Positions 1-8,231 of a DNA stretch of 64,000 nt are shown one piece after another. Source of the DNA: Pararoseomonas sp. SCSIO 73927 (GTDB taxonomy: Bacteria; Pseudomonadota; Alphaproteobacteria; Acetobacterales; Acetobacteraceae); NCBI RefSeq assembly GCF_037040815.1, contig NZ_CP146232.1, forward strand, positions 4,930,001-4,994,000, written 5' to 3'. Position 1 is the first letter of the stretch, and each line of letters begins with the position of its first letter. Position numbers and translations under genes: made by a program. The notes below the pieces were generated by a model. It saw only the letters and a list, made by a program, of their open reading frames with translations. It was not told the origin of the DNA and ran no database searches.

Positions 1-27
1 GCGCAACGGCGCGAGGAACCGCCCATC

Positions 28-930
28 ATGGACCAGACCCTCCCGGTGACGGACGCGCCCCTGACCGACTCGGGGCGCGCCGCGCCTCCCCCCTCCAGCG
101 CCGCTCCTGCTGGCGCGACACCTGCTGGCGCGACCCTGTCGGACACCCTCCGGCAGATCCTCGCGGCCAAGTACCTGGAGGTGCAGGCGCGCCAGCAGGA
201 GATGCCCCTGGCCGAGATGGAGCGGCGCGCGCGGGACGCGGGCCGTCCCCGCCCCTTCACCGCCGCCCTGTGCAACGCCGTGGCCGATCTGCGGGTGGGG
301 CTGATCGCCGAGGTGAAGCGCGCCTCCCCCTCCGGCGGGCTGATCCGCGAGCCCTTCGACCCCGCCGGGATCGCGCGGGCCTATGAGGCGGCGGGCGCCA
401 CCTGCCTCTCCGTGCTGACGGACGAGCCCTGGTTTCAGGGCACGGCGGAGCATCTCCGCCAGGCGCGCGAGACGACGCGGCTCCCCGTGCTGCGCAAGGA
501 TTTCATGGTGGACCCCTGGCAGGTCTTCGAGGCTCGGGCCATGGGCGCGGACGCCATCCTCATCATCATGGCGGCCGTGACGGACGAGATGGCGGAGCGG
601 CTGGAGGACACGGCGCGCGGGCTGGACATGGGTGTGCTGGTGGAGGTCCATGACGAGGCGGAGCTGCAGCGGGCGCTGGGCCTGGAGACGCGGCTGATCG
701 GCGTGAACAACCGCGACCTCCGCAGCCTGAGGACCGACCTCGCGGTGACCGAGCGCCTGGCCCCCCTGATCCCCGCGGACCGCATCCCCGTGGCCGAGAG
801 CGGCATCCGCACCCCCGAGGACGTGCGCCGCATGGCCCATGCCGGTGCCCGCTGCCTGCTCGTGGGGGAGCACCTGCTGCGCCAGCCCGATCCCGGCGCC
901 GCCGCGCGCCTGCTGGTGGAGGCGGCTTGA
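28..930 (+). CDS. trpC: Indole-3-glycerol phosphate synthase
   Basis: Cytoplasmic enzyme of tryptophan biosynthesis; it closes the indole ring of CdRP to give indole-3-glycerol phosphate. The TIM-barrel motifs are intact: [10 protein letters not shown] (residues 95-104), LRKDFMVDP with K157, VEVHDE with E206, GVNNRD (226-230) and VAESGI (255-260). Start is ATG with GAGGAA upstream. The protein is 300 aa against about 260-275 for the family; the excess is an Ala/Pro/Gly-rich N-terminal tail in which PAGAT occurs twice, encoded by a 15-bp tandem duplication (106-135). The stop overlaps the TTG start of moaC, so the two are translationally coupled. An upstream trpD or trpG would be expected just outside the window. 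Confidence 0.97.
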   Translation: MDQTLPVTDAPLTDSGRAAPPPSSAAPAGATPAGATLSDTLRQILAAKYLEVQARQQEMPLAEMERRARDAGRPRPFTAALCNAVADLRVGLIAEVKRASPSGGLIREPFDPAGIARAYEAAGATCLSVLTDEPWFQGTAEHLRQARETTRLPVLRKDFMVDPWQVFEARAMGADAILIIMAAVTDEMAERLEDTARGLDMGVLVEVHDEAELQRALGLETRLIGVNNRDLRSLRTDLAVTERLAPLIPADRIPVAESGIRTPEDVRRMAHAGARCLLVGEHLLRQPDPGAAARLLVEAA

Positions 931-1403
931 GCGGCCCGCTCACCCATTTCGACGCCGCCGGCCGGGCGGCGATGGTGGACGTCTCCGCCAAGGCCGAGAC
1001 GGTGCGGGAGGCGACCGCGAGGGGCCGCATCACCATGCGCCCGGAAACCCTGGCCCTGATTGCGGAAGGCCGGGCCGGCAAGGGCGACGTGCTCGGCGTG
1101 GCGCGGCTGGCCGGGATCATGGCCGCCAAGCGCACCGCCGAGCTGATCCCGCTCTGCCACCCCCTCCCCCTCTCCTCCGCCTCCGTCGAACTGGAGCTGG
1201 CGGAGCCGGACGCGGTGGAGATCACCGCCACCGTCCGCACCGCCGGGCGCACCGGGGTGGAGATGGAGGCGATGACGGCCGTGACCGTGGCCGCGCTGAC
1301 CGTCTACGACATGGTGAAGGCCGTGGATCGCGCCATGCGGATCGAGGCGGTGCGCCTGACCCGGAAGTCCGGCGGCAAGTCCGGCCTCTACGAAGCCGAC
1401 TAG
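927..1403 (+). CDS. moaC: Cyclic pyranopterin monophosphate synthase
   Basis: Molybdenum-cofactor biosynthesis: with MoaA it converts GTP to cyclic pyranopterin monophosphate. The 158-aa product carries the family core [14 protein letters not shown] near the N-terminus, [19 protein letters not shown] and the [11 protein letters not shown] signature, then [21 protein letters not shown]. Length is normal for MoaC. The start is TTG, inferred because it makes a 4-bp TTGA overlap with the trpC stop and gives the expected N-terminus; no ATG lies early enough. It is followed 15 bp later by moeA, so trpC-moaC-moeA look like one transcript. Confidence 0.95.
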   Translation: MSGPLTHFDAAGRAAMVDVSAKAETVREATARGRITMRPETLALIAEGRAGKGDVLGVARLAGIMAAKRTAELIPLCHPLPLSSASVELELAEPDAVEITATVRTAGRTGVEMEAMTAVTVAALTVYDMVKAVDRAMRIEAVRLTRKSGGKSGLYEAD

Positions 1404-1418
1404 GGAAGGCCGGACAGG

Positions 1419-2624
1419 ATGATCCCCGTCGCCGAGGCGCTGGAGCGCATCCTCTCCGCCCTCATCCCCGCCCCTGCCGAAACGGTCTCCCTGCCGGAAG
1501 GCTGGGGCCGGGTCCTCGCCCGTCCCGTCCTCGCCCGCGTGACCCAACCGCCTGCCGACGTCTCCGCCATGGACGGCTACGCGCTGCGGGCGGCCGATGC
1601 CGCAGCGGGGGCGCGGCTGCGCGTGATCGGCAGCGCGCCCGCCGGGCACCCCTTCGCCGGCGCGGTCGGCCTGGGCGAGGCGGTGCGGATCTTCACCGGC
1701 GGCGCGGTGCCCCCCGGGGCCGATTCGATCCTGCTGCAGGAGGACGCGACGGCCGGGGACGGCCTCGTGACCCCCACCGAGGCCGCGCAGAAGGGCCGCC
1801 ACATCCGCCGGGCCGGGCTGGACTTCGCCGCCGGCGACGCGGTGCTGGAGGCGGGCCGCCGCCTGAGCGCCCGCGACATCGGCCTGGCGGCCGCGGCGAA
1901 CCACCCCTGGCTCCACGTCCACCGGCGCCCGCGAATCGGTGTCCTCGCCACCGGGGACGAGATCGCCCTGCCCGGCGACCCCATCCCGCCGGGCGGCATC
2001 GTCTCCTCCAACGCGCACGCCCTGGCGGCCCTCGTCCGGGCCTCTGGCGGGGAGCCGGTGGTCCTGCCCATCGCCACCGACGACCGGGATGCCATCGCGG
2101 CCGCCGCCGAGGCCGCAGCCCGCTGCGACCTGCTGCTGACCACGGGCGGCGCGAGCGTGGGCGAGCACGACCTCGTCCAGTCCGCCCTCGCTCCCCAGGG
2201 CTTCTCCCTGGACTTCTGGAAGATCGCCATGCGGCCGGGCAAGCCGCTGATCTGGGGCGACCTGCGCGGCACACCGATGCTGGGCCTGCCGGGGAACCCC
2301 GTCTCCGCCCTTGTCTGCGCCGTGATCTTCCTGATCCCCGCCCTGCGCCGCCTCTCCGGCCTGCCGGCCGGCCCGGTGGAGACCCGCACCGCCCTGCTGG
2401 GGCGCGACATGCCCGCGAACGACCGTCGCCAGGACTACGTTCGCGCCGAACTCGCCCGCGCCGCGGACGGAACCCTGACGGCTACTCCCCTCGCCGTGCA
2501 GGACAGCTCCATGCTCGCCGCCCTCGCCCGGGCCGGGGCGCTGGTGGTGCGCCCGCCACATGCTCCGGCGGCCCCGGCGGGCTGTTCTATCGAAATTGTG
2601 GACCTTTCTTCTCTCGGCGTCTGA
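1419..2624 (+). CDS. moeA: Molybdopterin molybdenumtransferase MoeA
   Basis: Inserts molybdate into adenylylated molybdopterin in the cytoplasm. The 401-aa sequence has the MoeA order: N-terminal domain with GRVLARPVLARVTQPPADVSAMDGYALR split over residues about 28-56, RIFTGGAVPPGADSILLQEDA in the beta-barrel domain, then the MPT-binding domain with GVLATGDEI, TTGGASVGEHD and LGLPGNPVSALVC, and a C-terminal barrel. ATG start, 15 bp after moaC. Neighbours trpC-moaC upstream and lexA downstream match the arrangement common in alphaproteobacteria. Nothing odd in the reading frame. Confidence 0.96.
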   Translation: MIPVAEALERILSALIPAPAETVSLPEGWGRVLARPVLARVTQPPADVSAMDGYALRAADAAAGARLRVIGSAPAGHPFAGAVGLGEAVRIFTGGAVPPGADSILLQEDATAGDGLVTPTEAAQKGRHIRRAGLDFAAGDAVLEAGRRLSARDIGLAAAANHPWLHVHRRPRIGVLATGDEIALPGDPIPPGGIVSSNAHALAALVRASGGEPVVLPIATDDRDAIAAAAEAAARCDLLLTTGGASVGEHDLVQSALAPQGFSLDFWKIAMRPGKPLIWGDLRGTPMLGLPGNPVSALVCAVIFLIPALRRLSGLPAGPVETRTALLGRDMPANDRRQDYVRAELARAADGTLTATPLAVQDSSMLAALARAGALVVRPPHAPAAPAGCSIEIVDLSSLGV

Positions 2625-2648
2625 GGAGCGGCATTGACCGACGCGGAA

Positions 2649-2663
2649 GAACTTTCATAGAAC
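2649..2663. promoter_or_regulatory. LexA (SOS) box upstream of lexA
   Basis: The sequence GAAC TTTCATA GAAC is an exact GAAC-N7-GAAC direct repeat, the LexA operator form described for alphaproteobacteria. It lies 67 bp before the lexA ATG and about 25 bp after the moeA stop, so it fits autoregulation of lexA. It is AT-rich compared with the surroundings and may overlap the promoter. Confidence 0.8.
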
Positions 2664-2682
2664 TTCCGGATGGGTTGCCCGT

Positions 2683-2698
2683 TTGTTCGTGTGAACAA
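2683..2698. promoter_or_regulatory. Second inverted repeat before lexA
   Basis: TTGTTC-GTGT-GAACAA is a perfect 6-bp-armed palindrome between the direct-repeat SOS box and the lexA start. It contains GTTC and GAAC half-sites in inverted order with a 4-nt gap, unlike the direct repeat upstream. It may be an accessory LexA half-site pair or a weak leader hairpin. Function is not established. Confidence 0.4.
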
Positions 2699-2730
2699 GC
2701 CATGCCCGCCTCCAGGGAGACGCCCAGACC

Positions 2731-3465
2731 ATGCTCACCCGCAAGCAGCACGAGCTGCTCACCTTCATCGACAAGCACCTGCGGGACACCGGCTTCTCCC
2801 CCTCCTTCGAGGAGATGAAGGAGGCGCTGAACCTGAAGTCGAAGTCCGGCATCCACCGCCTGATCACGGCGCTGGAGGAGCGCGGCTTCCTCAAGCGCCG
2901 CGCCCACCGCGCCCGCGCGCTGGAGGTGATCCGCGTGCCGGAGAGCCTGTCCCCCCGCGCCGCCCAGGCCGTGGCCGCCGCGCCCCTGCCGGCGCCCGCG
3001 CCCGCCTTCGCGCCGAACGTCATCCGCGGCAATTTCGCCACCAACCTTCCCGGCGCCGTCCGCACGGCCAACGACGCGGCGGCCGTCCACCTGCCGCTCT
3101 ACGGCCGCATCGCCGCCGGCCTTCCGATCGAGGCGCTGCGCGACATGGGCGAGAGCGTGGAGGTGCCTGCCGCGATGCTCGGGGGCGGCGAGCACTACGC
3201 GCTGGAGGTTTCCGGCGACTCGATGGTCGAGGCCGGGATCCTGGACGGCGACACGGTGATCATCCGCCGTGGGGACACGGCCGACAACGGCGCCATCGTG
3301 GTGGCCCTGGTGGACGAGAACGAGGTGACGCTGAAGCGCCTGCGCCGCCGCGGCAACTCCATCGCGCTGGAGGCGGCCAACCCGCGCTTCGAGACCCGCA
3401 TCTTCGGGCCGGACCGGGTGAAGGTGCAGGGCCGGCTCGTCGGGCTGGTGCGGCGCTACCACTGA
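2731..3465 (+). CDS. lexA: SOS repressor LexA
   Basis: Transcriptional repressor and self-cleaving serine protease of the SOS response. Residues 1-65 form the winged helix ([19 protein letters not shown] then [17 protein letters not shown]). The cleavage bond is Ala129-Gly130 in GRIAAGLP, and the catalytic pair is Ser164 (SGDSM) and Lys202 (VTLKRL). The linker at about 70-115 is Ala/Pro-rich and longer than in E. coli, giving 244 aa, typical of alphaproteobacterial LexA. ATG start. Its own GAAC-N7-GAAC box lies at 2649-2663. It follows moeA but, with a 106-bp gap and its own operator, is probably a separate transcription unit. Confidence 0.97.
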   Translation: MLTRKQHELLTFIDKHLRDTGFSPSFEEMKEALNLKSKSGIHRLITALEERGFLKRRAHRARALEVIRVPESLSPRAAQAVAAAPLPAPAPAFAPNVIRGNFATNLPGAVRTANDAAAVHLPLYGRIAAGLPIEALRDMGESVEVPAAMLGGGEHYALEVSGDSMVEAGILDGDTVIIRRGDTADNGAIVVALVDENEVTLKRLRRRGNSIALEAANPRFETRIFGPDRVKVQGRLVGLVRRYH

Positions 3466-3474
3466 TGGCCGGGC

Positions 3475-3494
3475 GCCGGGGGTTCGCCCCCGGC
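3475..3494. terminator. UUCG-capped hairpin after lexA
   Basis: A perfect 8-bp stem (GCCGGGGG/CCCCCGGC) closed by TTCG lies 9 bp after the lexA stop and 10 bp before the stop of the convergent methyltransferase gene. There is no clear T-run, so it may be a weak or bidirectional terminator or a transcript-end stabiliser. Confidence 0.5.
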
Positions 3495-3504
3495 TCTGCC
3501 AAAT

Positions 3505-4761
3505 TCAGCCCGCCTCGTCGGACAGGAGTTCCACCCCTTCTAAGACGGCGGTGAAGCCGGCCTCGCAGAACAGCCGGACCTCCACGCCGCTCAAGTTCTC
3601 GGCCGCGTCGAATGTCAGCGAGGCCGTCCAGCCCTCGACAATAAGTGCCTCCCCTTGAACGGTGCGGGCTGCCAAACGGGCGGTGCCGCCTCCGGCGCAG
3701 ACATCCATGACCGCATCCCCCCTGGCCGCCGCGCCGGGGCGGAAGCGCAGGCGCGCGGTCCAGCGTCCCCGCGCCAGCGGCAGGTACGGGCCGAACAGGC
3801 CGGTCCCTGGTGTCCCGTCGAGGATGATGGCCCTGTCCTCCCGCCGGCCGATGCCGGTCTGCAGCCGATCGTCGGTGGCGGGCAGGTGCATGGCCGCTTT
3901 CGTGAGGCGCCGCGCTTCCCAAACCGTGGCCCAGGCCGGGTCGGCGCAGGGAATGCAGTCGCCGGCCCATCCGGCGCGGGCCAGGGCACGCCGGAAGTAG
4001 CTCTCGTGAAATCCGAGTTCCATCCAGCCATTCTTTCGGATGGCCCAGAGGGAGTTGCCGTCCAGCCGCACGCCCCAGGGCTGGGGGAAGTCGGCGGTGA
4101 TCGGCTCCCCGCCGAAGAAGATGCGTCCGCCCTCTGCCACGCGGGCCTGCAGGGCCCGCAGCAGGCGCAGGTGGTCGGCGCAGTGGTGGAAGCACTCGAA
4201 GAAGAGAACGGCGTCGAAGGTGTCGCCGCCCTTCTCCGCCCAGAAGAAGTCGTCGTTCACCACCTCGACCGCGAGTCCTTCCCGCGCGGCGCGGCGGCGG
4301 ATCAGTTCGCAGAAGCGCGGCTCCACGTCCACGCAGGTGACGTGGTGGCCCAGCCGCGCCAGCTCCAGCGTCGTGTTGCCCCAGCCCGGCCCGAACTCCA
4401 GCACGCGCGACCCCGGCGGCAGCGCCATGGCGCGCAGCGCGAAGTCGATGCCCATCAGGTGCTCGCCGGCGGTGGTGGCGCTGCCTGTGGAGTACGGGAA
4501 AGGCCGGCACAGGGCGGCCTCCACGTCCAGCGGCGTCGCTTCGTTCGCCAGTGCGTAGTCCCGGCCGGCGATGGTGACGTAGATGCCCATTTGCGCCTCG
4601 CGATAGGCGTCGGAGAAGGGATCCTCCGGCATCCCAGCAGGCGGGTCGATGCGGAAGGTGCCGAAGACGGCGCGCATAGCATCGTCCGAAACCCGCTCCG
4701 CCCGGTCGCATTCGGCCAGGGCCTCGTCCAGCTCCTCCAGGCTCCGCAGCACACGCATCAC
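3505..4761 (-). CDS. Class I SAM methyltransferase with extra C-terminal domain
   Basis: Putative SAM-dependent methyltransferase, 418 aa. Motif I is VLEFGPGWGNT (residues about 120-130), followed by the acidic end of strand 2 in CVDVEP (D144/E146) and a VNDDFF/FDAVLFFECFHHC segment fitting motifs II-IV. Residues 1-115 are a family-specific N-terminal part and about 300-418 form a second, beta-rich domain ending in VEGWTASLTF and VEVRLFCEAGF, which looks carbohydrate- or ligand-binding rather than catalytic. ATG start overlaps the stop of the upstream gene by 4 bp (ATGA), so the two are co-translated. Substrate unknown; a glycan or exported small molecule is a guess from the partner gene. Confidence 0.8.
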   Translation of the reverse strand: MMRVLRSLEELDEALAECDRAERVSDDAMRAVFGTFRIDPPAGMPEDPFSDAYREAQMGIYVTIAGRDYALANEATPLDVEAALCRPFPYSTGSATTAGEHLMGIDFALRAMALPPGSRVLEFGPGWGNTTLELARLGHHVTCVDVEPRFCELIRRRAAREGLAVEVVNDDFFWAEKGGDTFDAVLFFECFHHCADHLRLLRALQARVAEGGRIFFGGEPITADFPQPWGVRLDGNSLWAIRKNGWMELGFHESYFRRALARAGWAGDCIPCADPAWATVWEARRLTKAAMHLPATDDRLQTGIGRREDRAIILDGTPGTGLFGPYLPLARGRWTARLRFRPGAAARGDAVMDVCAGGGTARLAARTVQGEALIVEGWTASLTFDAAENLSGVEVRLFCEAGFTAVLEGVELLSDEAG

Positions 4762-6716
4762 GGAGCCTCCGGCCCGTCGTCGCAGGGATCGTCGATGATC
4801 CCCATGGCCACCCAGGGCTGGGTTTCGGAGTTCGATTCGGCCGAGGGAACGGAGGTGCGGATCTCCAGCGCGTCCCCTCGCTCCCGGATGGAGCGGGCGA
4901 CCTGCCGGCGCATCAGCGTCTCGAACAGCTCCAACCGCTCGCCGTGGCGGGACAGGACCTCCCGCACCTCAGGCCGGGAGGAGCGGCGGAGCGCCGCGAA
5001 ACCGCGGAGCGAGAGGCCGGCGGAATAGTTCCAGAAGCTTCCGTGGGCGTGGCGCCCGCCCGTCTCATCCGTCGCGTCCACCACCACCCCGTCCTGCCTC
5101 ACCGGGCCGCCAAGGTCGACGGCATGGGTGCCGAGCGCATAGGCGCCGAGCGCCCGGTCCAGCGCGGGCGCGATGCGCGGGTCCTCCAGCGCCGTCGCCG
5201 CGCGGGCCAGGGCGAGCACGGCGGCGGCGTGGCAGTCCAGGTAGGGCGGCTCACCCTGGCCCATGGGGAAGACGGAGACCTCTCCTCCGGCGGCGTCCCT
5301 CATCGGCCGCTCGAAGGTCAGCAGCGCGTCCACCGCGCGCCGCAGCGCCTCGTGGTGACGGGGGGAGCCGGTGACGGCCAGGGCGTCCACCAGCCCCATC
5401 ACCACGAAGGAGAGCGGGCGGGAGAAGATGGCGCGCGGGTCCGCCGCCGCGGGGGCGAGCATGTTCTCCTCATAGGCCGCGAGGAGCTGGTCGTGCATGC
5501 CCAGCGCCTCCTCCACCACCGGCCCCGCGGCGTTCCCCGCGCGGGCGAGCATGCGGGCGCGCCGGGCGAAGGCCGCCAGCTCCACGCCGTAGTCGTAGGA
5601 CAGGGAGAGGTCGATCGGCTGGCTCGGCGCGGCGGCCGCCTCCGCGCCGATGATGGCGGCCATGTCCTCCACCCGGTCGTAGAAGCCGCCGGAGGTCAGC
5701 AGCTTCGTCTCCTCGGCCGAGATCCGGCCGCCGCGGTGCGCCCCGGGGAAGGCGTGCTCGGCCACCACCCAGTGCAGCTTCCCCTCCTCCCGCGCGACAA
5801 TGCTGAGGGCCGAGAGGCGCCCGGGCTCCCGCGGGAGGGAGTGGATGGCGGGCGAGAAGCCGCGCATGAACCGGTCCCGCGACATGGACCAGTAGGGGGC
5901 GCCCCGGATCGGCAACAGACCCTCGGCGGGCTCCGTCGCGCCGGCCACGATCGGCGCGGCGCCGGGCTGCCGGGCGCGCACGGTGTTATAGACTATGCCG
6001 AGCTCGCCGTGGGTGAGTTCGTCCGTCGCGATCGTCAGCACGAGGTCCGAGACGGTCAGGCCCGGATCGAGGTCGAGCGACACCTCTGCCCGGAAGACCG
6101 TGCTGCGCGCGTCGAAGCGGTAGGCATAGACGAGGCGGCCGAGCCGCAAGGTCTGTCCCTCATGCGCGAAACACAGGTCGCTGGCGTGGGAGAGCTCTAG
6201 CAGGTCGCCGCGATGCCGCACCTCCCAGGCATCGATCGCGTCCTCCACGTCCAGGGTGCGGTCCACCCCGGCATGGGTGAAGCGCACGTAGTTACCGGTC
6301 AGCATCACGTTCCGGGCGGTGCGCCCGTCATGGAACCGCATGCCGACGGTGACGACCCCGCGCGGCAGGTCGCAGGTGATGTCCATCAGGCTGTGGACGA
6401 AGCGCGCCCGCGCGCCATCGTTCTCCACCGCCTCCAGCCGCACCGCGCCGAGGCGGCGATACACGTAGGGGCCGCGGCAGAGGTCGCGCAGGAAGCCGAA
6501 GGTGGCCTCGACCGCCTCCGGGTAGGCCCACCAGACGGAGGGGATGGAGAGGAACTCCAGCACCTTCGCGTTGTCGTCGGACCAGAACCAGCGGTCCCCG
6601 TCCATTGCCTCCTCGGTCTCCGCCACGGCATGCCGCTCGCCGAAGCGCGGGCCGACGGGCCGCATGAGGTGGCGGACGATGAAGGCGGCGTAGGGAAGCG
6701 GGTCGGTGATCAGCAC
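4758..6716 (-). CDS. Large hypothetical protein, beta-rich plus alpha-toroid-like
   Basis: I do not recognise a named family. The 652-aa product has a beta-rich N-terminal half (to about 330) with WFWSDDNAKVLEFL near residue 45 and many alternating hydrophobic strands, then a helical half with repeats of hydrophobic helices (LALARAATAL, ALDRALGAYALGTHA). A beta-sandwich followed by a helical barrel is seen in some carbohydrate-active enzymes, so a glycan role is possible; this is inference. No signal peptide. The frame stays open back into tRNA-Val, so the start must be internal: GTG at 6716 (used here) or ATG at 6665. It is coupled by a 4-bp overlap to the methyltransferase. Confidence 0.7.
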   Translation of the reverse strand: MLITDPLPYAAFIVRHLMRPVGPRFGERHAVAETEEAMDGDRWFWSDDNAKVLEFLSIPSVWWAYPEAVEATFGFLRDLCRGPYVYRRLGAVRLEAVENDGARARFVHSLMDITCDLPRGVVTVGMRFHDGRTARNVMLTGNYVRFTHAGVDRTLDVEDAIDAWEVRHRGDLLELSHASDLCFAHEGQTLRLGRLVYAYRFDARSTVFRAEVSLDLDPGLTVSDLVLTIATDELTHGELGIVYNTVRARQPGAAPIVAGATEPAEGLLPIRGAPYWSMSRDRFMRGFSPAIHSLPREPGRLSALSIVAREEGKLHWVVAEHAFPGAHRGGRISAEETKLLTSGGFYDRVEDMAAIIGAEAAAAPSQPIDLSLSYDYGVELAAFARRARMLARAGNAAGPVVEEALGMHDQLLAAYEENMLAPAAADPRAIFSRPLSFVVMGLVDALAVTGSPRHHEALRRAVDALLTFERPMRDAAGGEVSVFPMGQGEPPYLDCHAAAVLALARAATALEDPRIAPALDRALGAYALGTHAVDLGGPVRQDGVVVDATDETGGRHAHGSFWNYSAGLSLRGFAALRRSSRPEVREVLSRHGERLELFETLMRRQVARSIRERGDALEIRTSVPSAESNSETQPWVAMGIIDDPCDDGPEAP

Positions 6717-6830
6717 TGGCCTGGCCTGGACGGCATGCAGCGCTTGTAACCGGGATCGGGCCGGGAAGACGAGGCCTGCGCCGGCCTGTGCCGCGCAACC
6801 CACTCCGAATATGAGAGAAAAGCAGGCGGA

Positions 6831-6905
6831 TGGTGGGCGCAACAGGGATTGAACCTGTGACCCCCACCGTGTCAAGGTGGTGCTCTCCCGCTGAGCTATG
6901 CGCCC
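6831..6905 (-). tRNA. tRNA-Val (anticodon GAC)
   Basis: Reading the minus strand, a 7-bp acceptor stem GGGCGCA pairs with TGCGCCC, the D-arm has AGCTCAGCGGGAGAGC, the anticodon stem CCACC/GGTGG closes the loop TTGACAC with anticodon GAC, the T-arm has GGTTCAATCC, and CCA is encoded at the 3' end (6831-6833). It decodes GUC valine. Its 3' end faces the unrecognised two-gene operon, but no integrase or attachment-site duplication is visible nearby. Confidence 0.97.
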
Positions 6906-7022
6906 ATCCGCCGGGTCCGCCAGGCCCCAGAGGGCCGCGGCGTGGCGGCCCCTTTAGCGTGTACCCCGCCGCGCAGCAAGCCCGAAGGCGGCCTGCGGAA
7001 GTGCCGCCGCGGCGGGACGAGC

Positions 7023-7078
7023 ATCCCGCGTGCAGGATCCCCCGAGCAGAATCCCCCGAGCAGTATCCCGCGTGACAG
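7023..7078. repeat. Four tandem 14-nt units
   Basis: Units begin at 7023, 7037, 7051 and 7065. Each starts ATCCC and runs 14 nt (ATCCCCCGAGCAGA and ATCCCCCGAGCAGT differ by one base; the outer two have ATCCCGCGTG). The array lies between tRNA-Val and the amidohydrolase start. Similar 14-nt periodic arrays occur at three other intergenic sites in the window. Confidence 0.75.
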
Positions 7079-7108
7079 GCGCGCCCGGCTGTGGTGATTC
7101 AGGAACAG

Positions 7109-7987
7109 ATGGACCTTCCGATCGAGGCCGCGCCCGAGGCCGACGCCCCACCGCCTTTCCAGCTGATCCGGCCGCGTGACCAAGCCGCGCCGATCGTCCT
7201 CGCCTCGCCCCATTCCGGCCGCCACTACCCAGCCGCCTTCCTGGCGGAGAGCCGGCTGGACCCCGTCGCGCTCCGCCGCTCCGAGGACGGGTTCGTGGAG
7301 GAGATCTTCGCCGACGCGCCGCGGCACGGCGTGCCGCTCCTCGCCGCAACCTTCCCGCGCGTCTACTGCGACGCGAACCGCGAGGCCTGGGAACTGGATC
7401 CTGGCATGTTCGACGGGCCGCTGCCGGACTTCGTCAACAGCGCCTCGCCGCGCGTCGGCGCAGGGCTGGGCACCATCGCCCGGGTGGTGGCGAGCGGCGA
7501 GCCCGTCTATCGCCGCCGCCTCTCCTTCGACGAGGCCGCGCACCGGATCCGGGCGCTGTGGGAACCCTATCACGCCGCCCTCTCCGGGCTGATCACGGAG
7601 ACGGTGCGGCGCCACGGCGCCTGTCTGCTCATCGACTGCCATTCCATGCCCACCATCCCCGGCGAATCCGGGCGCTCGGCGGACATGATCCTGGGTGACG
7701 CCCACGGCACCGCCGCCGCCCCGCGCGCGACGCGGATGATGGAGGAGGCGCTCACCGCCCTCGGCTACCGGCACCGGCGGAACGACCCCTATGCCGGCGG
7801 CTACGTCACCCGCCACTACGGCCGCCCGCGGGAGGGCGTTCACGTGATCCAGCTGGAGATGGCGCGCAGCCTCTACATGGACGAGCGGCGGATCCAGCGC
7901 CTGCCCGGCCTGGCCACGCTGCGGGCGGACATGGAACGAATGCTGGCGCGGCTGGTGGCCGAGGACTGGTCCTTCCTGCGCGCCTGA
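7109..7987 (+). CDS. N-formylglutamate amidohydrolase family protein
   Basis: Predicted to hydrolyse N-formyl-L-glutamate (the last step of one histidine degradation route) or a related N-formyl amino acid. Family signatures are present: ASPHSGRHYP near the N-terminus, then SEDGFVEEIF, FPRVYCDANRE, and LLIDCHSMP with metal-binding residues, VTRHYGRP and VIQLEMARSLYMDE near the C-terminus. I start at the ATG with AGGA five bases upstream (292 aa); a GTG at 7091 would add six residues. No other hut gene is adjacent, so histidine catabolism is not proven here. It converges on the minus-strand sRNA candidate. Confidence 0.88.
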   Translation: MDLPIEAAPEADAPPPFQLIRPRDQAAPIVLASPHSGRHYPAAFLAESRLDPVALRRSEDGFVEEIFADAPRHGVPLLAATFPRVYCDANREAWELDPGMFDGPLPDFVNSASPRVGAGLGTIARVVASGEPVYRRRLSFDEAAHRIRALWEPYHAALSGLITETVRRHGACLLIDCHSMPTIPGESGRSADMILGDAHGTAAAPRATRMMEEALTALGYRHRRNDPYAGGYVTRHYGRPREGVHVIQLEMARSLYMDERRIQRLPGLATLRADMERMLARLVAEDWSFLRA

Positions 7988-8035
7988 CCTGAGGCCGTGG
8001 CGCGGCGCGCCCGCTCGGCCAGAGGTGTGGTTCGG

Positions 8036-8128
8036 GCAAAAAAAAGGCGGTGCCAGAGGCACCGCCGAGTTTAGGGAGGAAACGTCCAAGAAAGACAACA
8101 ACGCGACAACATCGCGTTGCTGCGATGC
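8036..8128 (-). ncRNA. Candidate small regulatory RNA with CCUCC motif
   Basis: No gene fits here, yet the minus strand has all parts of an sRNA gene. A promoter (TTGCGG, 17 bp, TACTTT) ends at 8131. A 5' hairpin follows: CATCGC (8127-8122), loop AGCAAC, GCGATG (8115-8110). Next is a U-rich single-stranded stretch containing TTTCCTCCCT (8082-8073), complementary to Shine-Dalgarno sequences. The RNA ends in a perfect 9-bp stem GGCGGTGCC/GGCACCGCC with 3-nt loop followed by eight U. The predicted length is about 90 nt. Anti-SD CCUCC loops are typical of alphaproteobacterial trans-acting sRNAs such as AbcR and CcsR types. Transcription itself is inferred. Confidence 0.7.
8038..8066 (-). terminator. 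Strong intrinsic terminator (minus strand)
   Basis: A 9-bp perfect stem (8046-8054 with 8058-8066, loop 8055-8057) is followed on the minus strand by eight consecutive T. On the plus strand the T-run is missing, so it mainly ends minus-strand transcripts; the only candidate transcript is the sRNA starting near 8128. Confidence 0.85.
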
Positions 8129-8130
8129 AC

Positions 8131-8159
8131 AAAGTAGTGGTGCCTCCCCGATTCCGCAA
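8131..8159 (-). promoter_or_regulatory. Sigma-70-type promoter of sRNA candidate
   Basis: Minus strand: -35 TTGCGG (8159-8154), 17-nt spacer, -10 TACTTT (8136-8131). The predicted start is 3-9 nt downstream, at the foot of the 5' hairpin. The spacing is ideal and the -35 keeps TTG. Confidence 0.6.
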
Positions 8160-8231
8160 GGGCTTTTTCGCATCGCACCATCACGGAAATGAGAGTCGCC
8201 CCGCTGGCACGCGGCTTGAGCTGTGGATGCC

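Noticed and set aside
435..2561. 708-codon minus-strand open frame opposite trpC-moaC-moeA
   Set aside because: Gly/Arg/Ala-rich with no fold-like pattern; the plus strand encodes three well-conserved enzymes. It is a codon-bias shadow.
6717..6875. Upstream extension of the 652-aa protein gene into tRNA-Val
   Set aside because: It would place coding sequence within the tRNA; internal GTG or ATG starts are available.
3505..6905. Genomic island with integrase at tRNA-Val
   Set aside because: No integrase, no 3'-tRNA direct repeat and no visible composition break were found; only the gene position suggests gain.
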